Shown here: positions 22,406 to 34,479 of the stretch, in pieces
Layout of the letters: the number at the start of each line of letters is the position of its first letter
Numbering within the stretch: the stretch's first letter is position 1
NCBI RefSeq assembly: GCF_016808095.1
Contig: NC_068974.1
Span: 25,342,825 to 25,406,824 of the forward strand
DNA length: 64,000 nucleotides
Source of the DNA: Vigna angularis
Taxonomy: Eukaryota; Streptophyta; Magnoliopsida; Fabales; Fabaceae
Reading direction: 5' to 3'
Notes under the pieces: model-generated
What the model was told of the DNA's origin: nothing
The model's database searches: none
Seen by the model: only the letters and a program-made list of their open reading frames with translations
Program-made: the position numbers and the translations under genes

Positions 22406-23710
22406 TGATAACAGTTGAAAAACTGTTATTTTCATGCTTAAAATTGATACTAAAAGCAACCTTTATACTTAGAAACTAGCTTGAAATCATGTTTTTATTC
22501 ATATTTTCAGAAATAACAGAGCTGGACAGGTTTATGCTTGATTTCAGTGTTTTTGTGCAGGTTTTAAGGTGAATTTGGTGAAATGAGTGAAGAAGGAGAG
22601 AGATGGAATCAGAAAAGACATCAAAAAGTGCAAAAGGAGAAGCCGCAACTATCGCTCAGCGGTAGTTTACCGCTGAGCGGCACTCAGGAGTTCACGGGAG
22701 GTCCGCTGAGGGGCAAAATGGCCGCTGAGGGGAAGAACCGAGCTCGCGCACTTACTGCTGAGCGGTACTTTACCGCTAAGCGGCACTATTATGGGCTTGG
22801 GCCTAATTTTCTGTAATTTACGAATAGTATATAAGCTTTAGGTTTTCCTAGGGTTTGTATCTTTGGCTGTGACGAAGCAAATACTCTCTCTTCCACCCCT
22901 TTGAAGGAGGATCTTGGATGCTCAGGCTACCTCTTCACCTTTCTAGGGTTTTATCTTTCCTTATTTCATTATTGTTCATCTAGTTTCACCATGAATATGG
23001 TGAACTAAACCTTGTATTGTTGTTGGGGAATCAATATAGTCTTATGAAACTCTCATATATGAAATTTGTTTTTACATCTTATATTTAAGACCTATGCTTT
23101 CTTTCATCATTAGTTAGGGTTTTTCTTCTTTGCTCAATGCTTGCTTTGTTTAACTCATTCAATGCATGATTATTGGTTTTGTCGATACGGAAATGTACGG
23201 GGAAGTCTAGATCTAGGGAATTTCTCCCAATAGTATATTGGTTGCCTTAAGCTCCTGCGCTAAATAAAATAATTATTAGGGATGCTAGGAATCGTATGAA
23301 CTCGTAATTAGGGAGAAGCCTTCTTGAAAGGTAATTTAGAGAGTGGCATTAACAATGATGACTTGAATGTTGAATTCCTAAAATATATGAGAGTGGAATA
23401 AGATGAAATTGATAAACCCCAACAACATACTCATCAATATATTCCATTGAAAGTGTTTGTATTTTGTTTTAGCCATTGATCAACCTCATGCATACATGTT
23501 TATTTTCGTCTTTTGCATAGTAAAATCCAATTATTTTGTTCTTAAGTCTTAGCTAATCAACGAATCACATAACTAAACTAGGCCGTGAGTCCTTTGGGAG
23601 AACGATACTTGGTCTTACCAAGTTTATTACTTGAAACGATTCAGTCATACTTGCCGATTGTAAAACAAGTTTGTGACACTGTATTTCGGTGTTCATAAAT
23701 TTGTCCATCA
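22406..23710 (+). repeat. Right LTR of Athila-like element
   Basis: 1305 bp, near-identical to 10101-11401. TATATAAG at 22828-22835. A 4-bp insertion relative to the left copy lies near 23087. One of the GC-rich motifs lost in the left copy (TGCTAAGCGAC) is better kept here (CGCTAAGCGGC). Confidence 0.93.
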
Positions 23711-23937
23711 TTGATGCATCTATGTGAGAATCAATATCTCTGTGTTTCAATTACATTATGCTATAATTCGTTTTTTGCTCATGCCCAAAGGGGGAGAAAT
23801 AATTGAACATTGACTGAGATAGTTGAATGTGTATGACATATATGTATTTATATGTATGTGTTTGAAACTGTGTGAAGCAATTTTTTATTGTGTACTGTAC
23901 ATCATAGTTATTTTGTTAATCATGGTTGTGCATCATC

Positions 23938-23952
23938 AAAAAAGGGGGAGAT
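23938..23952 (+). other. Polypurine tract of the SIRE-like element
   Basis: AAAAAAGGGGGAGAT immediately before the right LTR start TGTTGATA, where plus-strand synthesis would be primed. Confidence 0.8.
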
Positions 23953-24120
23953 TGTTGATAGGGGAGTAATGTGATAGCTAAACCCAATCCCTGTTATGTT
24001 GTTTTTTATGATGACAACATATTAATAGCAACAACGCATGAATGTTGTCATGTCACAACAGAAAAGTGTTTGTGTGTTGTGTTAAACATATGTGATATAT
24101 GTACATGCTTATTGTGTTAT

Positions 24121-25037
24121 CACTAGTGCAGAAAGGGTTTTAGACGTCTGCTATTTTGGGCTTTTAACGTCAGATCCCGATCCGACGTCTTTAGGGTGAT
24201 GTTAATGGGACGTCAGATTCTATGGAGTCCAACGTCTATAAAAGACGTCGGATTACACCATAACCGACGTCTATAAAAGACATCAGACATGGCATTAACC
24301 AACGTCTACTGTAGCTCGTGTCTTTGGGTAGCGTAGTAGCACCTTCTTCCTTTGCTAGCTTCCTCATAAGAAAAGCTTGCTTTAAGAGATCCAAAAGACG
24401 CAAGCTTTCTTACGAGGAAACTAGCAAAGGGAGAATGTGCTACTACGCTACTCAAAGACACGAGAAAAACTGCATCAAAATACAATGAAAACTCAATTTA
24501 ATGGGTTCAAATGGAAGATAATCCATCAAAGACTAATTTAATCAGAGTAAAAATAAGTTTAACTAGTTCAAAAGAGATAAAATGCACCTGGAAATACAAT
24601 GCCGCGAAGAGAAAAGGCGAGGAGGAAGACGATGAAGTGTGCGTAATCGCGAGTTCGCGATTTCTGATTTAACAGGAATCAAGACGTCGGTGCCTCCAGT
24701 ACCCGACCTCTATTCTGAACTAGACGTTGGGGCCCTCACTAATATGACGTCTTTCTGATTTAAAAATTAATATTCGCGGGGGCATATAAACGTCGGACAT
24801 GGAGGGATCAAACGTCTATATGGCGGAAAAAAATGACTTTTCACCTACCCAGTCAGCCATATAGATGTCTGTTACAAGGGGGGCCGACGTCTATAATATT
24901 ATAGACGTCGACATCCCTCCTAACCGACGTCTATATGCCCACTTATTTATGAAAATGCCACCGATCAATAATTTACATTGGTTATTTTATGGTTCGACGT
25001 CTACGGGGTGACGTTAAAGGTCAATTATGCACTAATG
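24121..25037 (-). mobile_element. Short CACTA element, deletion derivative
   Basis: Ends CACTAGTGCAGAAAGGGTTT and, inverted, CATTAGTGCATAATTGACCT (one base off CACTA); TAT duplication at 24118-24120 and 25038-25040. On the minus strand it follows the 5' part of the CACTA at 34357: the same terminus, the same TCTATAATATTATAGA palindrome, the same CATCGTCTTCC...GCGGCATTG...CCAG|GTGC exon/donor, and the same TTTTGATGCAG acceptor region. Everything after that is replaced by a hairpin (24315-24464). It codes for nothing. Confidence 0.9.
24315..24464 (+). repeat. Long inverted repeat (hairpin) in the short CACTA
   Basis: Arms 24315-24380 and 24400-24464 pair over about 65 positions with five mismatches and one bulge; the loop is 19 nt (24381-24399). 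The arms start at CTCGTGTCTTTG, just after the predicted splice acceptor of the related element. A transcript would fold into a stable miRNA-precursor-sized hairpin. Confidence 0.85.
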
Positions 25038-26346
25038 TATGTGCACGTACTGTGATAAATGCATATGTTGAACATATTGTGTTGGTTATGTGTACTATTG
25101 TGATTATGATTTGATTATATCTGTGTATGCACAATGCATGTGTTTGTGTAATGAAAACCACAAGCACAAAAAGCATATATGCATGACATAATCGATTATA
25201 ATGTTGTAGTAATCAATTAAGGTCATCAGACAACTTATGTTTGGAACTGTGGGAAAACAATTAGTTTGAATCGATTACATTAGTTGTTAAATCGATTAAA
25301 ACTCGTTTGTTTGCATATATATTTTTCAAATGTACTGTGATGTGTTTTTAAGAAGAAAAGTTTTCAAAATTTGTTTAAGTGTTAAGCTTAATCGATTACA
25401 TATGTTGTGTATTCAATTAAGTCTGTTATATTTTGAAAACTGATTTCATGCTAGTCATAACTACTTTAACGTTCATATTTTTAAATATGTTTCACTAACA
25501 TTAAATGCAAATCGATTAGATTAATTGAGCATTCAATTAAGGGCTGAGTTAGTTGTAATATTGTTACATCTGCTTTATGTAACCGATTACATTACTAATG
25601 TAATCGATTACTTTGCGTCTAATATGACAATAACTATAAATTGACGCATTGTTTGTAAATCTAAGACTTTTGATCATTCTAACAATTTCATATCTTACTG
25701 TTTATATCTTAGAAAGTTTTACATGTTGCACATATGCTCAAAGAATCAAGAACGTGAAGAATTTGAGGAATCTTGAGACATTTTTTAGAAGCATTTTCGT
25801 GGACTACATTGGTTGATCACATTAGCACTACTGCAAGTGTATCTAGTTTGATCAGAAGAAGTTTTTTGCAATCTTTGATTTGTTGTTTTCCTGGACGTGC
25901 GCGTCAGGAAGAAGAGTGACGAGCTCTTTGAATTTGAGAGGAGATTCTCAAAGGGTTTCTGCAACAGGGACAAGTGGTTCTGTGTGTGCAAGTGTATTTT
26001 GTTTTTATATTTGATTGAGAGTTGAAAAGGTGTTTACATTTGAGAGAACTTTGTAAAACCTTGGCTGTAATACTCTGATCATTATAGATAAATACTCTCC
26101 AATATAAAGTTGATTGGGAAAGTGATTGGATGTAGGCATAGAGGCCGAACCAAGATAAATATCTGAGTTTGATTTTCTTTCCTTATCTCTTTACTTTCTT
26201 TGCATGCACATTTACTTACAACACAAGAAAGTTTAAAGATGATTCTAATTTCTCAAAAAGATTTGAAAACTATAAGTTTTTATAAAACACTAATTCACCC
26301 CCTCCCCCTTCTTGGTGTTGAGAAACAAGCCTCCTTATTTCTAACA

Positions 26347-26537
26347 GAGTACATGGATATTTATCTTACATCAAATGTTCATGTATCTTTCCTGTGTGAC
26401 TAAATCATAAAGAGGTAAAGTCACGTAGCTGCATAGAACTTGGGTGAAAACCTTGCAATATCTCACTTCTTATTAGGTTATGCAAGCAAGTATATAACAC
26501 TGCAAAACAAAGTGTGTTGAATTATCTCCAATACAAG
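26347..26537. other. Short spacer between outer LTR element and Mutator-like element
   Basis: AT-rich; presumably the continuation of the target site of the SIRE-like element. Confidence 0.4.
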
Positions 26538-26555
26538 TTAAATGTAGGCTTAAAT

Positions 26556-29500
26556 CACTACAAAAAAGAAGGGCATTACCGAAGGCCAGAAGCCCTCGGA
26601 AACAGCCCAAAGCCGTCGGTAAAAGGTAATTACCGAAGGCTTATCGACGGCCAAAGAGCCCTCGGTAAATCCCTTGTCGCTAACATTTACCGAGGGCTTT
26701 AGCCCTTCGGTAATTACCGAGGGCCAAAAGCCTTCGGTAATTACCGAGGGGCAAAAGCCTTCGGTAATTACCGAAGGACAAAAGCCCTCAGTTATTACTG
26801 AAGGGCTAAAGCCTTCGGTAAATGCCCCTGAACGATATTTAAATCTCCCACAATTTTATACTGTAATTGGGAATTACCAGCATCTAGCAATTACCGTTGT
26901 TCTCTTTAGCAAAAGGAAGGGATATAGGACCAAGTTGTGCCTATTGGAGACAATAAACATCACTTTAATGCACCAAAATTTTGCCATAAAACACACAAAA
27001 ACAGCAAGCATAGCACCATAATTTTTACACATACTGGACCGAAAAGAAACTCCAGCAACATCCAATAACATTAGGTTTCAAACCATGTTTCCAGAAAATA
27101 ACAAAACACCAAAACTGGATTTTCTAGCATCACATTTTTCAGAGGCAGGCATCCAAAAATTCACAAAAAAAAAAAGCAATGCACCCAAAGAACAAAAACC
27201 ATGAATTCACGTTCATAAAAAAAACAAAACAACAACAGTTTTTATTGCTTTTTTTTTCGTGTTGAATGAGATAGAAATCAAGATTTCAATGGCCTAATAA
27301 AATTATATAACCCAACAAAATGCACCGCAATACACCAACTCAAATATCTAGGGCAACACTTTGATTTACTACACCCATTCACATTTTAAAACATACAATT
27401 TTTTTGACCAGAAAGTTACTGCACTAAGCACCCTAACATGGATGATTTTTTAGGACAATATATCCATTATATATGCACTAAACCATGCAACTTGAACCCT
27501 TCCTAAACCCACTTTAATGCACCCAAAAAAATAGCATACATTATAAACATCTAAGTTGCACCAAATCAGCAGTGTGCTCCAAAACAAAATAAGTCAAAAA
27601 GGTCTTCACAACACCATAAATAGCACCAATTCACTGGACAACAACGTGTACTGGATTATATATATAAAAAAAATCTGTTTCCAGCAACATGATCACTTTT
27701 TAGAACAAAATATCAATGACCTGGCAGCACCAATTAATGGGAAGCAAGAAAACAGACACCAAATAAAAAAAGCTTGACAACAATAATCTTATATAACAGG
27801 TTTTCAAGTATTGAATATTTGACCTTAAACATTAATTATGGTCATCCTAAAAAACGATAAACAGAATGAAAAAGGTTGTTTACTTAGAAAAAAAGTTAGA
27901 GGACTTAGGTCCCACAAGTTCCCCAAGACCAGGGTAGGCCTTCAAGCTCTATGACTACTTATAAACATACTTAGCCATTGTCCACCAACAAGGTCCTCAC
28001 ATAGGTAGCAGGAGTTGACCTATGTCCTTGTCCTTATGAGATATGAGTCTGGTGCTCACCAACTTAGACTCTACTATCTCATGACATCCCCTCACTACAC
28101 TATCCTCTGAGAAAACCATTGGGCTTTCTCCTTACGATGGAGCTTGTTTTTGTTATCAATAGTTTATTATTTCTCCTATATATCTTCTCCTTGGATTCAC
28201 TACTTATTGTAACATATATATACCCACTTCTTGAATCTCAGGGTCAATTGTAATTACTGATATCTTCAAACTTTTGGGGAAAAAGGTGAAGAACACAGTC
28301 AGTATCTGCGGGTGCAACAACATCAACAAGACACTAGAAGATTACTATAAGATATTCAACAATGATCTATATGCCAAACCAGATTTAAAACAATAGTTTC
28401 AAATGTTGTTCTACCTATTTGAGATCAAACACAACAGCTATTTTTATGTGGTAGGATCATAATGGACCATTCAAGATCAAACGAAAGTGGTATTGGACAA
28501 TCAAGGCAATTTGCAAAACATCAAAAAACCATCTAATTGCACTCTAATTGACCATTCTAGCCTCATGAAGAACAAAACACCACACAGTAAGTGTTGCAGT
28601 ATTACAATTCTAGTCTACAAGCTCCCATAACCTAATTAAACCTTTAAGTTCACTTTAGACCCAACCAATCATTATAACCCAGCAGAGCATACTCTAATTT
28701 TCCAGTATGTTAAAGAGTATGAAAGGGTTACAAGGCATAAGCTATGGTGTGTAGGACTTATGTCCTTGGCAGCCTAAACCATCCAGATCCTGACCAATTA
28801 ATACAATTAGTGTGAGGATTGGAATGAATGAAAAGGGCATTCATTTTGGTAATTAGATGTGCATATGGAACAGAGCAATTGGAGAAGTGGTTGTTGAAAG
28901 ATGGGTTTCAAGAGATGGTGAAAGGGAAAGGGATTCTAATAAAGAGTTGGGGGCACAAGTGTTGATATATGCACACGTTTACGAGCTCAAATCTATTGTG
29001 CACTTAGGACAACAACATCACACTCAACCAAATACAGTGGCAACAGTTCATACAATAAAGACATGTCCTTAAACATAAATGATGTACCTGGAAATGATGA
29101 AATCTTGGACACTTCACTTCAACTGCAGCCCTTCAACAACTGTGCCTCAGCCCCTAATCGAAACCACAAAACCAGAATATACATTACCACTCAACAACAA
29201 CTTCAATGCAATGCAATGATATTCAAAACGAAAATGTGTCAACACAGTTTGAACATACCTCCTCACGCAGCAACAACGGTTTCGTCACGCACCCCTTCGA
29301 TTGGCGGCGTCGCGATAGCCAAACCCTACTCAGGCCGCCATAGCACCCTCCTCAAGCTGCCTCACCACCGTCACGAAACCCCTTCCAACGACAATGTAAA
29401 CCCTCACCTCACCAACCAACTTCCTTAGGGTCAATTTCCTTCCACGATAGACGAATAAGCACACCACGATTGAGGAGTGGATCAAATCACAAAAGGGAGA

Positions 29501-29859
29501 ATGACGTAAAGGCTAGGGGGAAGTGCGAAAAAATGGCCACCATTGACCGAGAAAGGGAGATTAGGGTCGAGAGAGGGAGATTAGGGTCGAGAGAGGTTTC
29601 TGGGGAGAGATGGTTTCACAGAGACTGATTTTCCGAGAATGGGAGAGCGAAATCCCTAATTCTAATTTCACTAAAATGTGGGAATGGGAGAATGGCGTAT
29701 TCCTTCGGTACTGTCACTGTCCCCGTTACCGAAGGGTAAAAGCCTTCGGTAATTAACCATTCAAATGACCGTCGATAAATCCTTCGGTAAACGACATTTA
29801 CCGAAGGTCATAAGGCCGTCGGTATTATTCCTTCGGTAATAAATATATTTCTTGTAGTG
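26556..29859. mobile_element. CACTA element without recognisable coding sequence
   Basis: Ends CACTACAAAAAAGAAGGGCA and, inverted, CACTACAAGAAATATATTTA; AAT duplication at 26553-26555 and 29860-29862. Subterminal blocks (26570-26825 and 29700-29845) are built from alternating inverted copies of TTACCGAAGGC and GCCTTCGGTAA. The interior (26850-29680) has no protein I can name. The 3' part (29240-29640) looks like the 5' end of a captured minus-strand gene (CCGCC-rich leader), not identified. The insertion is 9 bp inside the Mutator-like terminus. Confidence 0.9.
29545..29596 (+). repeat. Short tandem duplication
   Basis: Two copies of GGGAGATTAGGGTCGAGAGA in a row within the CACTA. Confidence 0.7.
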
Positions 29860-30592
29860 AATGTTGACGTCGTCCCCATGTTAAGAGGTGAATTTTTGTT
29901 TAGTATCTGGTTTTAAAAATGAAGACATTGGGTCCCTATGTTATGAAAAATATATGAATAAAGGTCCACAAAGAAAGAACAAGTTCAACAAATCATCAAA
30001 GAAAAAGCTGAAAAAGAGATAGAAAAAGCTGGACAGCAAAATAGAGAAGAGAAAAAGTACGGCCACATCAGCATGAACTTAACGCTATTGTTGTCAACTT
30101 AACGGACAGGACCTTATTCATACATGATACGGGCGTCGCGACCCGTCAAATTTGATGTGCATGAATAAATGCAGTATAACTAGGAAGTGACTCCTAGGTC
30201 GTCTCACAAGGACCAATATTTGTGGTTCGGTCTCAGATTTAACACGTAATGGGGGTTTGTTTGTGATTTTTTTATTTTGTGTGAAAAATAAATTAAAACT
30301 GGAATTTAAACAAAACAAAATTAAAAAAATTGTTGAAGTAAATTTTAAAGACCGTAAAAACTAAACGGTAAAAGACAATAAAATCAGAAAACGTAAAATT
30401 CATCATTGCTTGAAATTAAAACGCTGTAACAGAAAATAGACAATAAAAGCACTTAATTGAAAATGAAATACACGAAGGATTCAATAATTGAAATAAAATT
30501 CTTGAACAGTGAAGGTAAAAAAAGCGTAGAGTATCTTCTAAAAGAAATTAAATTTGAAATTGCAATTGCTTCTAAACTTCTCTATATACAGT

Positions 30593-30634
30593 GACATGTT
30601 GAGCTTCCATGGGGACATGTTGAGCTTCCATGGG
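30593..30634 (+). repeat. Tandem duplication of 21 bp
   Basis: GACATGTTGAGCTTCCATGG plus G is repeated twice without a gap, inside the Mutator-like element. Confidence 0.85.
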
Positions 30635-32735
30635 TTTGATTGAAAATGAAAATGAAATCAGATTTCTTTATCCAACACCGTGCCTTACAACATCCATACC
30701 AAATTATTTTACAAAATAAACATGCTTTCACTCTTACGTACTCCTAACCCTTAATTAACACTTCTTATCTTCTTCTTTGATGAAAAGCAATTTTAATTTT
30801 ATTCCTAACAAACACATCATTCCAGCGGCACTTCTTCTAAAACAACTCAATTAAAGATAAAAACATAATGCAAAAAGAGGTTGGATTAAATCCTAATGGA
30901 ATTTTATTAGAAGAAAGATGTTCGATTTCTACAAGGAAAAGAAGTTCATGGACGTACACACACCTAGTTTCACCTAATTCACTTCTTCATCTTCAACAAT
31001 TTAACATTCCAGCTATTACACAAGGCACCCTTTTCTTTCCAGTTAAATCAAAACCAAAGAGATACTAAAAATAGAAAGAACCGTGGACATCTCATTAATT
31101 CACCATTTACTTTGCTTCTTTTTTTACTTCTAACAAAATTAAAATACAAGCTTGAAACAATACTTCATTATCTATCTTTAAACAGCCGTGAAGATTCATA
31201 CATAATCAACAAAAACATTCAACCAAAAGTGCATCAAAGGAAACTAAAATGAGAGAAACATGAACAACCGTGAACTTTTCAGCATAAATACAAGAAATGA
31301 AACACTTCCAAAACAAAATTACAAGGCTCATCAAATTACAGTAACAACTTGCACAAACAGAGAATCCAATTTACAGTTTATAAAATGCAAAGATGAATAT
31401 AACAACATATGAATCAAAGCTTTAATAAAAAGATGTACAAAACCAGCAAGAGTTCACGCTACATCCTCCTCCATTCTAGTGACAGCTTTCTTTCTTTCTC
31501 CAACTTCTCCTCGAGCTCACGGTCTCCACACTCCAAAACTCTGAAAACCTTATCCCAGCTCCCTGTCCAGCCCTCGGTCCAGCACTCTCTGCTGGACTTC
31601 TCCCCCCTTGTTCCTTCTCTGCTGCTTGCTTCTTTATAGCCCGATTCTGAAGCTCCTCCCGTGAGGCTTCCTTGTCTTTGAGTGAGCATCTTTTCCTTGC
31701 ATTCTTGGCCGTGAGAAAATAGTTTACTTGGCCGTGAGAAAATAGGGTGAGGGCCCCTCCATTTTTGTTGGTGTCCGTGTGCTTTTCTTCCACCAGCATC
31801 CTTTGCTTCCAACCGTGACACTTGGATGTGTAGACGTGGGAGCTGCTGCCTCCAACTGCTGGACCAGCTGCTGGACCATATGGAGGATGCTTGTGTTTCT
31901 TTTCAGCTAATAAAATCAGCTGTAGTTTCATATCTTCACTATGCTGTGTGCTTTAGTTTTCCAGTGGCCTCCATTCAATGAATCCCCTATACTTTCTTAA
32001 CTAAGTCCGTTTGCTTCCTTGAAGAAGTGGTCCCTTCTTTTTTCTATTCTGGTGTCTCCCATTTCTGAAGAGAATAAAAGATTCTTTTTTTATTTGGTAG
32101 TGGATGGACCGTGACAAATGCTTGTGGCAACCCATTTTATCTTTTAAGTAAAACACTAAAAGTAAGAAAAAGGGACCCATGGCTTTTGATGCACATTCTT
32201 CCAAACCCATCACTTGAGGTGTAGGCCGTGACCCTTAAAATATGTGGCAGCCCACTTCCAGCATAAATGCACTTCATTATTTTCACCCAATAAAAATGAA
32301 CCTTCTACTAAATGAATGAATTGCTCATTTAAGAAATCAGCAACGCATATCATTCACATTAGCAAACGTATGTTTTTATGAGGCCGTGTGGTGTGCTCCT
32401 CAATCATTTAACTTCTAAATGTCCCAGATTATATTTCCAAAATTTTCCTGTAATTGATAATGTAAATAATTAGCTTAAATAATTCAAATTAATTAAAATT
32501 AGAATTTCTGAGCAAATTAAGCACAATTACCAAAAAATGGGAAAATACTGGACATTTAAACATAATTCCCCGATTAATTCTAGTACAATAAACTAAGTGA
32601 AGTGAAGAAAATAATGATTCATCAATACACTTTTCATAACATAGGGATCCAATATCTTCATTTTTAAAACCGGGTACTAAACAAAAATTTATCTCATAAC
32701 ATAAAAACGAAGTAAGCATTTAAGCCTTAAATGTA

Positions 32736-33637
32736 CTAGTGTTTTTTCAATGCAGTTTTAGAAAGGTTGTTCTTGATTCCTAGTACTCATAAATATTCCT
32801 TGTTGTTTACTATAAGGAAAATATTTTCTTGTGTATTCAACTTGTCTTCAATGTTGTATAGCAAAATAACATGCTCCAATGAAGCAAAAGTTTTAGGAAA
32901 GTTGATCATGCTAAAATACTTATTATGCTCCAAGCAAAAAACGCATATTAGAATGCATTATGCAGCACAAAACCAAACACAATTTTCAATACACACTAAT
33001 TGGAATACTTCATTTTTAGCACACAAGGTTTTAGGAATACTTCATGTTGAAGGGTCACATACCCTAGAGCCCGACTCTTCAGAAGAACCAACTCTACTCA
33101 CAGACAATCATAGGCTAATAAGCGTGCATGTAAAATGACTCCTTGCAGAAAGAATTGACTACTTAATTACAGAAATCAAGAAGCTACTATGAGTAAGAGA
33201 GAGATGAAAAGCGACAATATGTCCAATTTGTTCCTCCTTTTGTTATGGATGGAAGAAGCCATACAATGGTTGCTCTTATTGATTGAACAACCTGTACAGT
33301 GGTAGGGTAGGGATTTGTTCTTCTACATTTCCCTTTACCAAGTGAAATACAAGAATGAGTCATCGATATACCAGAATACGGGTATATTCACCTTTACCAA
33401 AATCCACCAATGTTGAGCAGTACCATGAAAACTATCTTTCCAAGGAAAATTAGTGTAATGACCAAACCAACATGAAAATAACAAGTGATTTTGTAGAACT
33501 GGATGGCAAAACTATTTTATAACATGAAATCAATGAAAAAAATTTGAAACTAAGCAGTCTAGATAGGTATTAATAGTAAAATACCTTCAACCTAATTCTG
33601 GTAATTGGACTCACAGTTGCTGATAATTGAAGTAATG
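32736..33637. other. Unassigned sequence between two transposons
   Basis: AT-rich. Short frames exist (for example 32767-33138) but show no family pattern. Probably old intergenic or transposon DNA. Confidence 0.3.
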
Positions 33638-34479
33638 GAAAATGTGAGACCCGAAGAAAATAAATAAATCTAAATATTATTTTCTTAATAATAATTACTA
33701 ATTATTTATTTTATGATTTTTGGGTAATATTATGGCACAGTAAACGGTGTTTTATTTAGTTTATAAGTTTTTTATATGCATAATTATCAATGAAAGTTGA
33801 ATGGTATCGTGGTTGTATGGTGTTTATGGTTGCTCATGGGTCTTTGATTTAAGCCTCTACTGGGCCAAGATTTGGCCAATTGTAGTTTTGTTTTTTTTAA
33901 GTAAATGGTGGGGTCCACTTTGTTGGCAAATTGATTGAGTAAAGGGGTTCGCGGGAATGGTTGTGGCAGTTATGAAGTGAAAAGTGGGATGTTAGGATAG
34001 GCAATTAACGAGGAAAGAGAAAGTTATTTTAAAAAAATAAAATAAAATAATTATTATAGATATAAAGATAGGTTACGTAACAGAATCGGGGGAGGAAAGT
34101 TAAAAGTATAATATCCAACTTTTAAGAGTATAAACATCAGCGTAAGTTCGAAAAAGAAAAAGAAAGGAAAAATTGGTTTGAGAGAGGAATAGTATAGAGC
34201 CTCAAGAGCGAAAGACTTTAGGAAGAAAGGAGAAAACTTTCATCCGGGTAAGGGAGCTAATCTATGAGTATATGTTGCTAGGTATATATAAGGTTTTTGC
34301 TCATTCTCTGTTTGCATAAAAGTAATGAATCATATATTGGGTTTTATACATTATGTCACTAGTGTAGAATTGGCCTTTAACGTCATTCAATAGACGTCTG
34401 TCCACAAAAACACCAACGTAAATAATTGACCGGTGACATATCCATAAATAAGTGGGACTGTAGACGTCCGTTGTGGGAG

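Larger units (their letters stand above)
10101..23710 (+). mobile_element. Athila-like LTR element, non-autonomous, with nested CACTA
   Basis: LTRs at 10101-11401 and 22406-23710 begin TGATAACA and end GTCCATCA. A perfect target duplication TTGAT lies at 10096-10100 and 23711-23715. A tRNA-Asp-type primer site typical of Athila elements follows the left LTR, and AAGTTTGAGGTTG precedes the right LTR. The internal region codes for gag, a zinc-finger/protease-like part and a second ORF with a plant-transposon domain, but no RT, RNase H or integrase. By eye the LTRs differ by about twenty substitutions and one 4-bp indel over 1.3 kb, implying insertion within roughly the last million years at commonly assumed plant rates. 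A CACTA (16667-21335) is inserted after the second ORF. Confidence 0.93.
4826..26346 (+). mobile_element. SIRE-like Copia LTR element, non-autonomous, with nested insertions
   Basis: The outermost element of the nest. The left LTR (4826-5855) and right LTR (23953-26346) both start TGTTGATAGGGG and end TTTCTAACA. A primer-binding-like site follows the left LTR and a purine tract, AAAAAAGGGGGAGAT, precedes the right LTR. The internal region has a decayed Copia-type gag (5939-7688) and a plant-transposon-domain ORF (8181-9304) where protease, integrase and RT would be expected, so it depends on another element. It is interrupted by an Athila-like element (10101-23710) and, in its right LTR, by a CACTA (24121-25037). 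The flanking 5-mers (TGTAT on the left, GAGTA on the right) do not match, so the target duplication is lost or mutated. Confidence 0.88.
23953..26346 (+). repeat. Right LTR of SIRE-like element (interrupted)
   Basis: Starts TGTTGATAGGGGAG and ends TTTCTAACA. Without the CACTA at 24121-25037 and its duplicated TAT it is about 1474 bp, longer than the left LTR by a segment around 25505-25905 that carries more AATCGATTA motifs. Confidence 0.87.
26547..32726. mobile_element. Mutator-like element, non-autonomous, with nested CACTA
   Basis: Perfect 9-bp target duplication TTAAATGTA at 26538-26546 and 32727-32735, the Mutator signature. Long terminal inverted repeats of about 110 bp start GGCTTAAATG on both sides. 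The left one is split by the CACTA at 26556-29859 and continues 29863-29970; the right one is about 32615-32726. They share AATTTTTGTTTAGTA, GGTTTTAAAAATGAAGA and CCCTATGTTATGAAAA. The interior (29970-32610), about 2.6 kb, has no recognisable transposase; a 156-bp AT/GC-mixed minus-strand frame (31476-31931) is not recognised. GACTCCTAGGTCGTCTCACA (30190-30209) resembles text I associate with plant retroelements. Confidence 0.85.

Noticed and set aside
24240..24960. Regularly spaced repeats that at first resemble a CRISPR array
   Set aside because: They are the inverted and direct GACGTC units of CACTA subterminal regions, spacing is irregular, and the organism is a plant.
31459..31931. Two overlapping minus-strand frames of 120 and 151 residues
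   Set aside because: No family pattern, low-complexity charged composition, inside a non-autonomous Mutator-like element.
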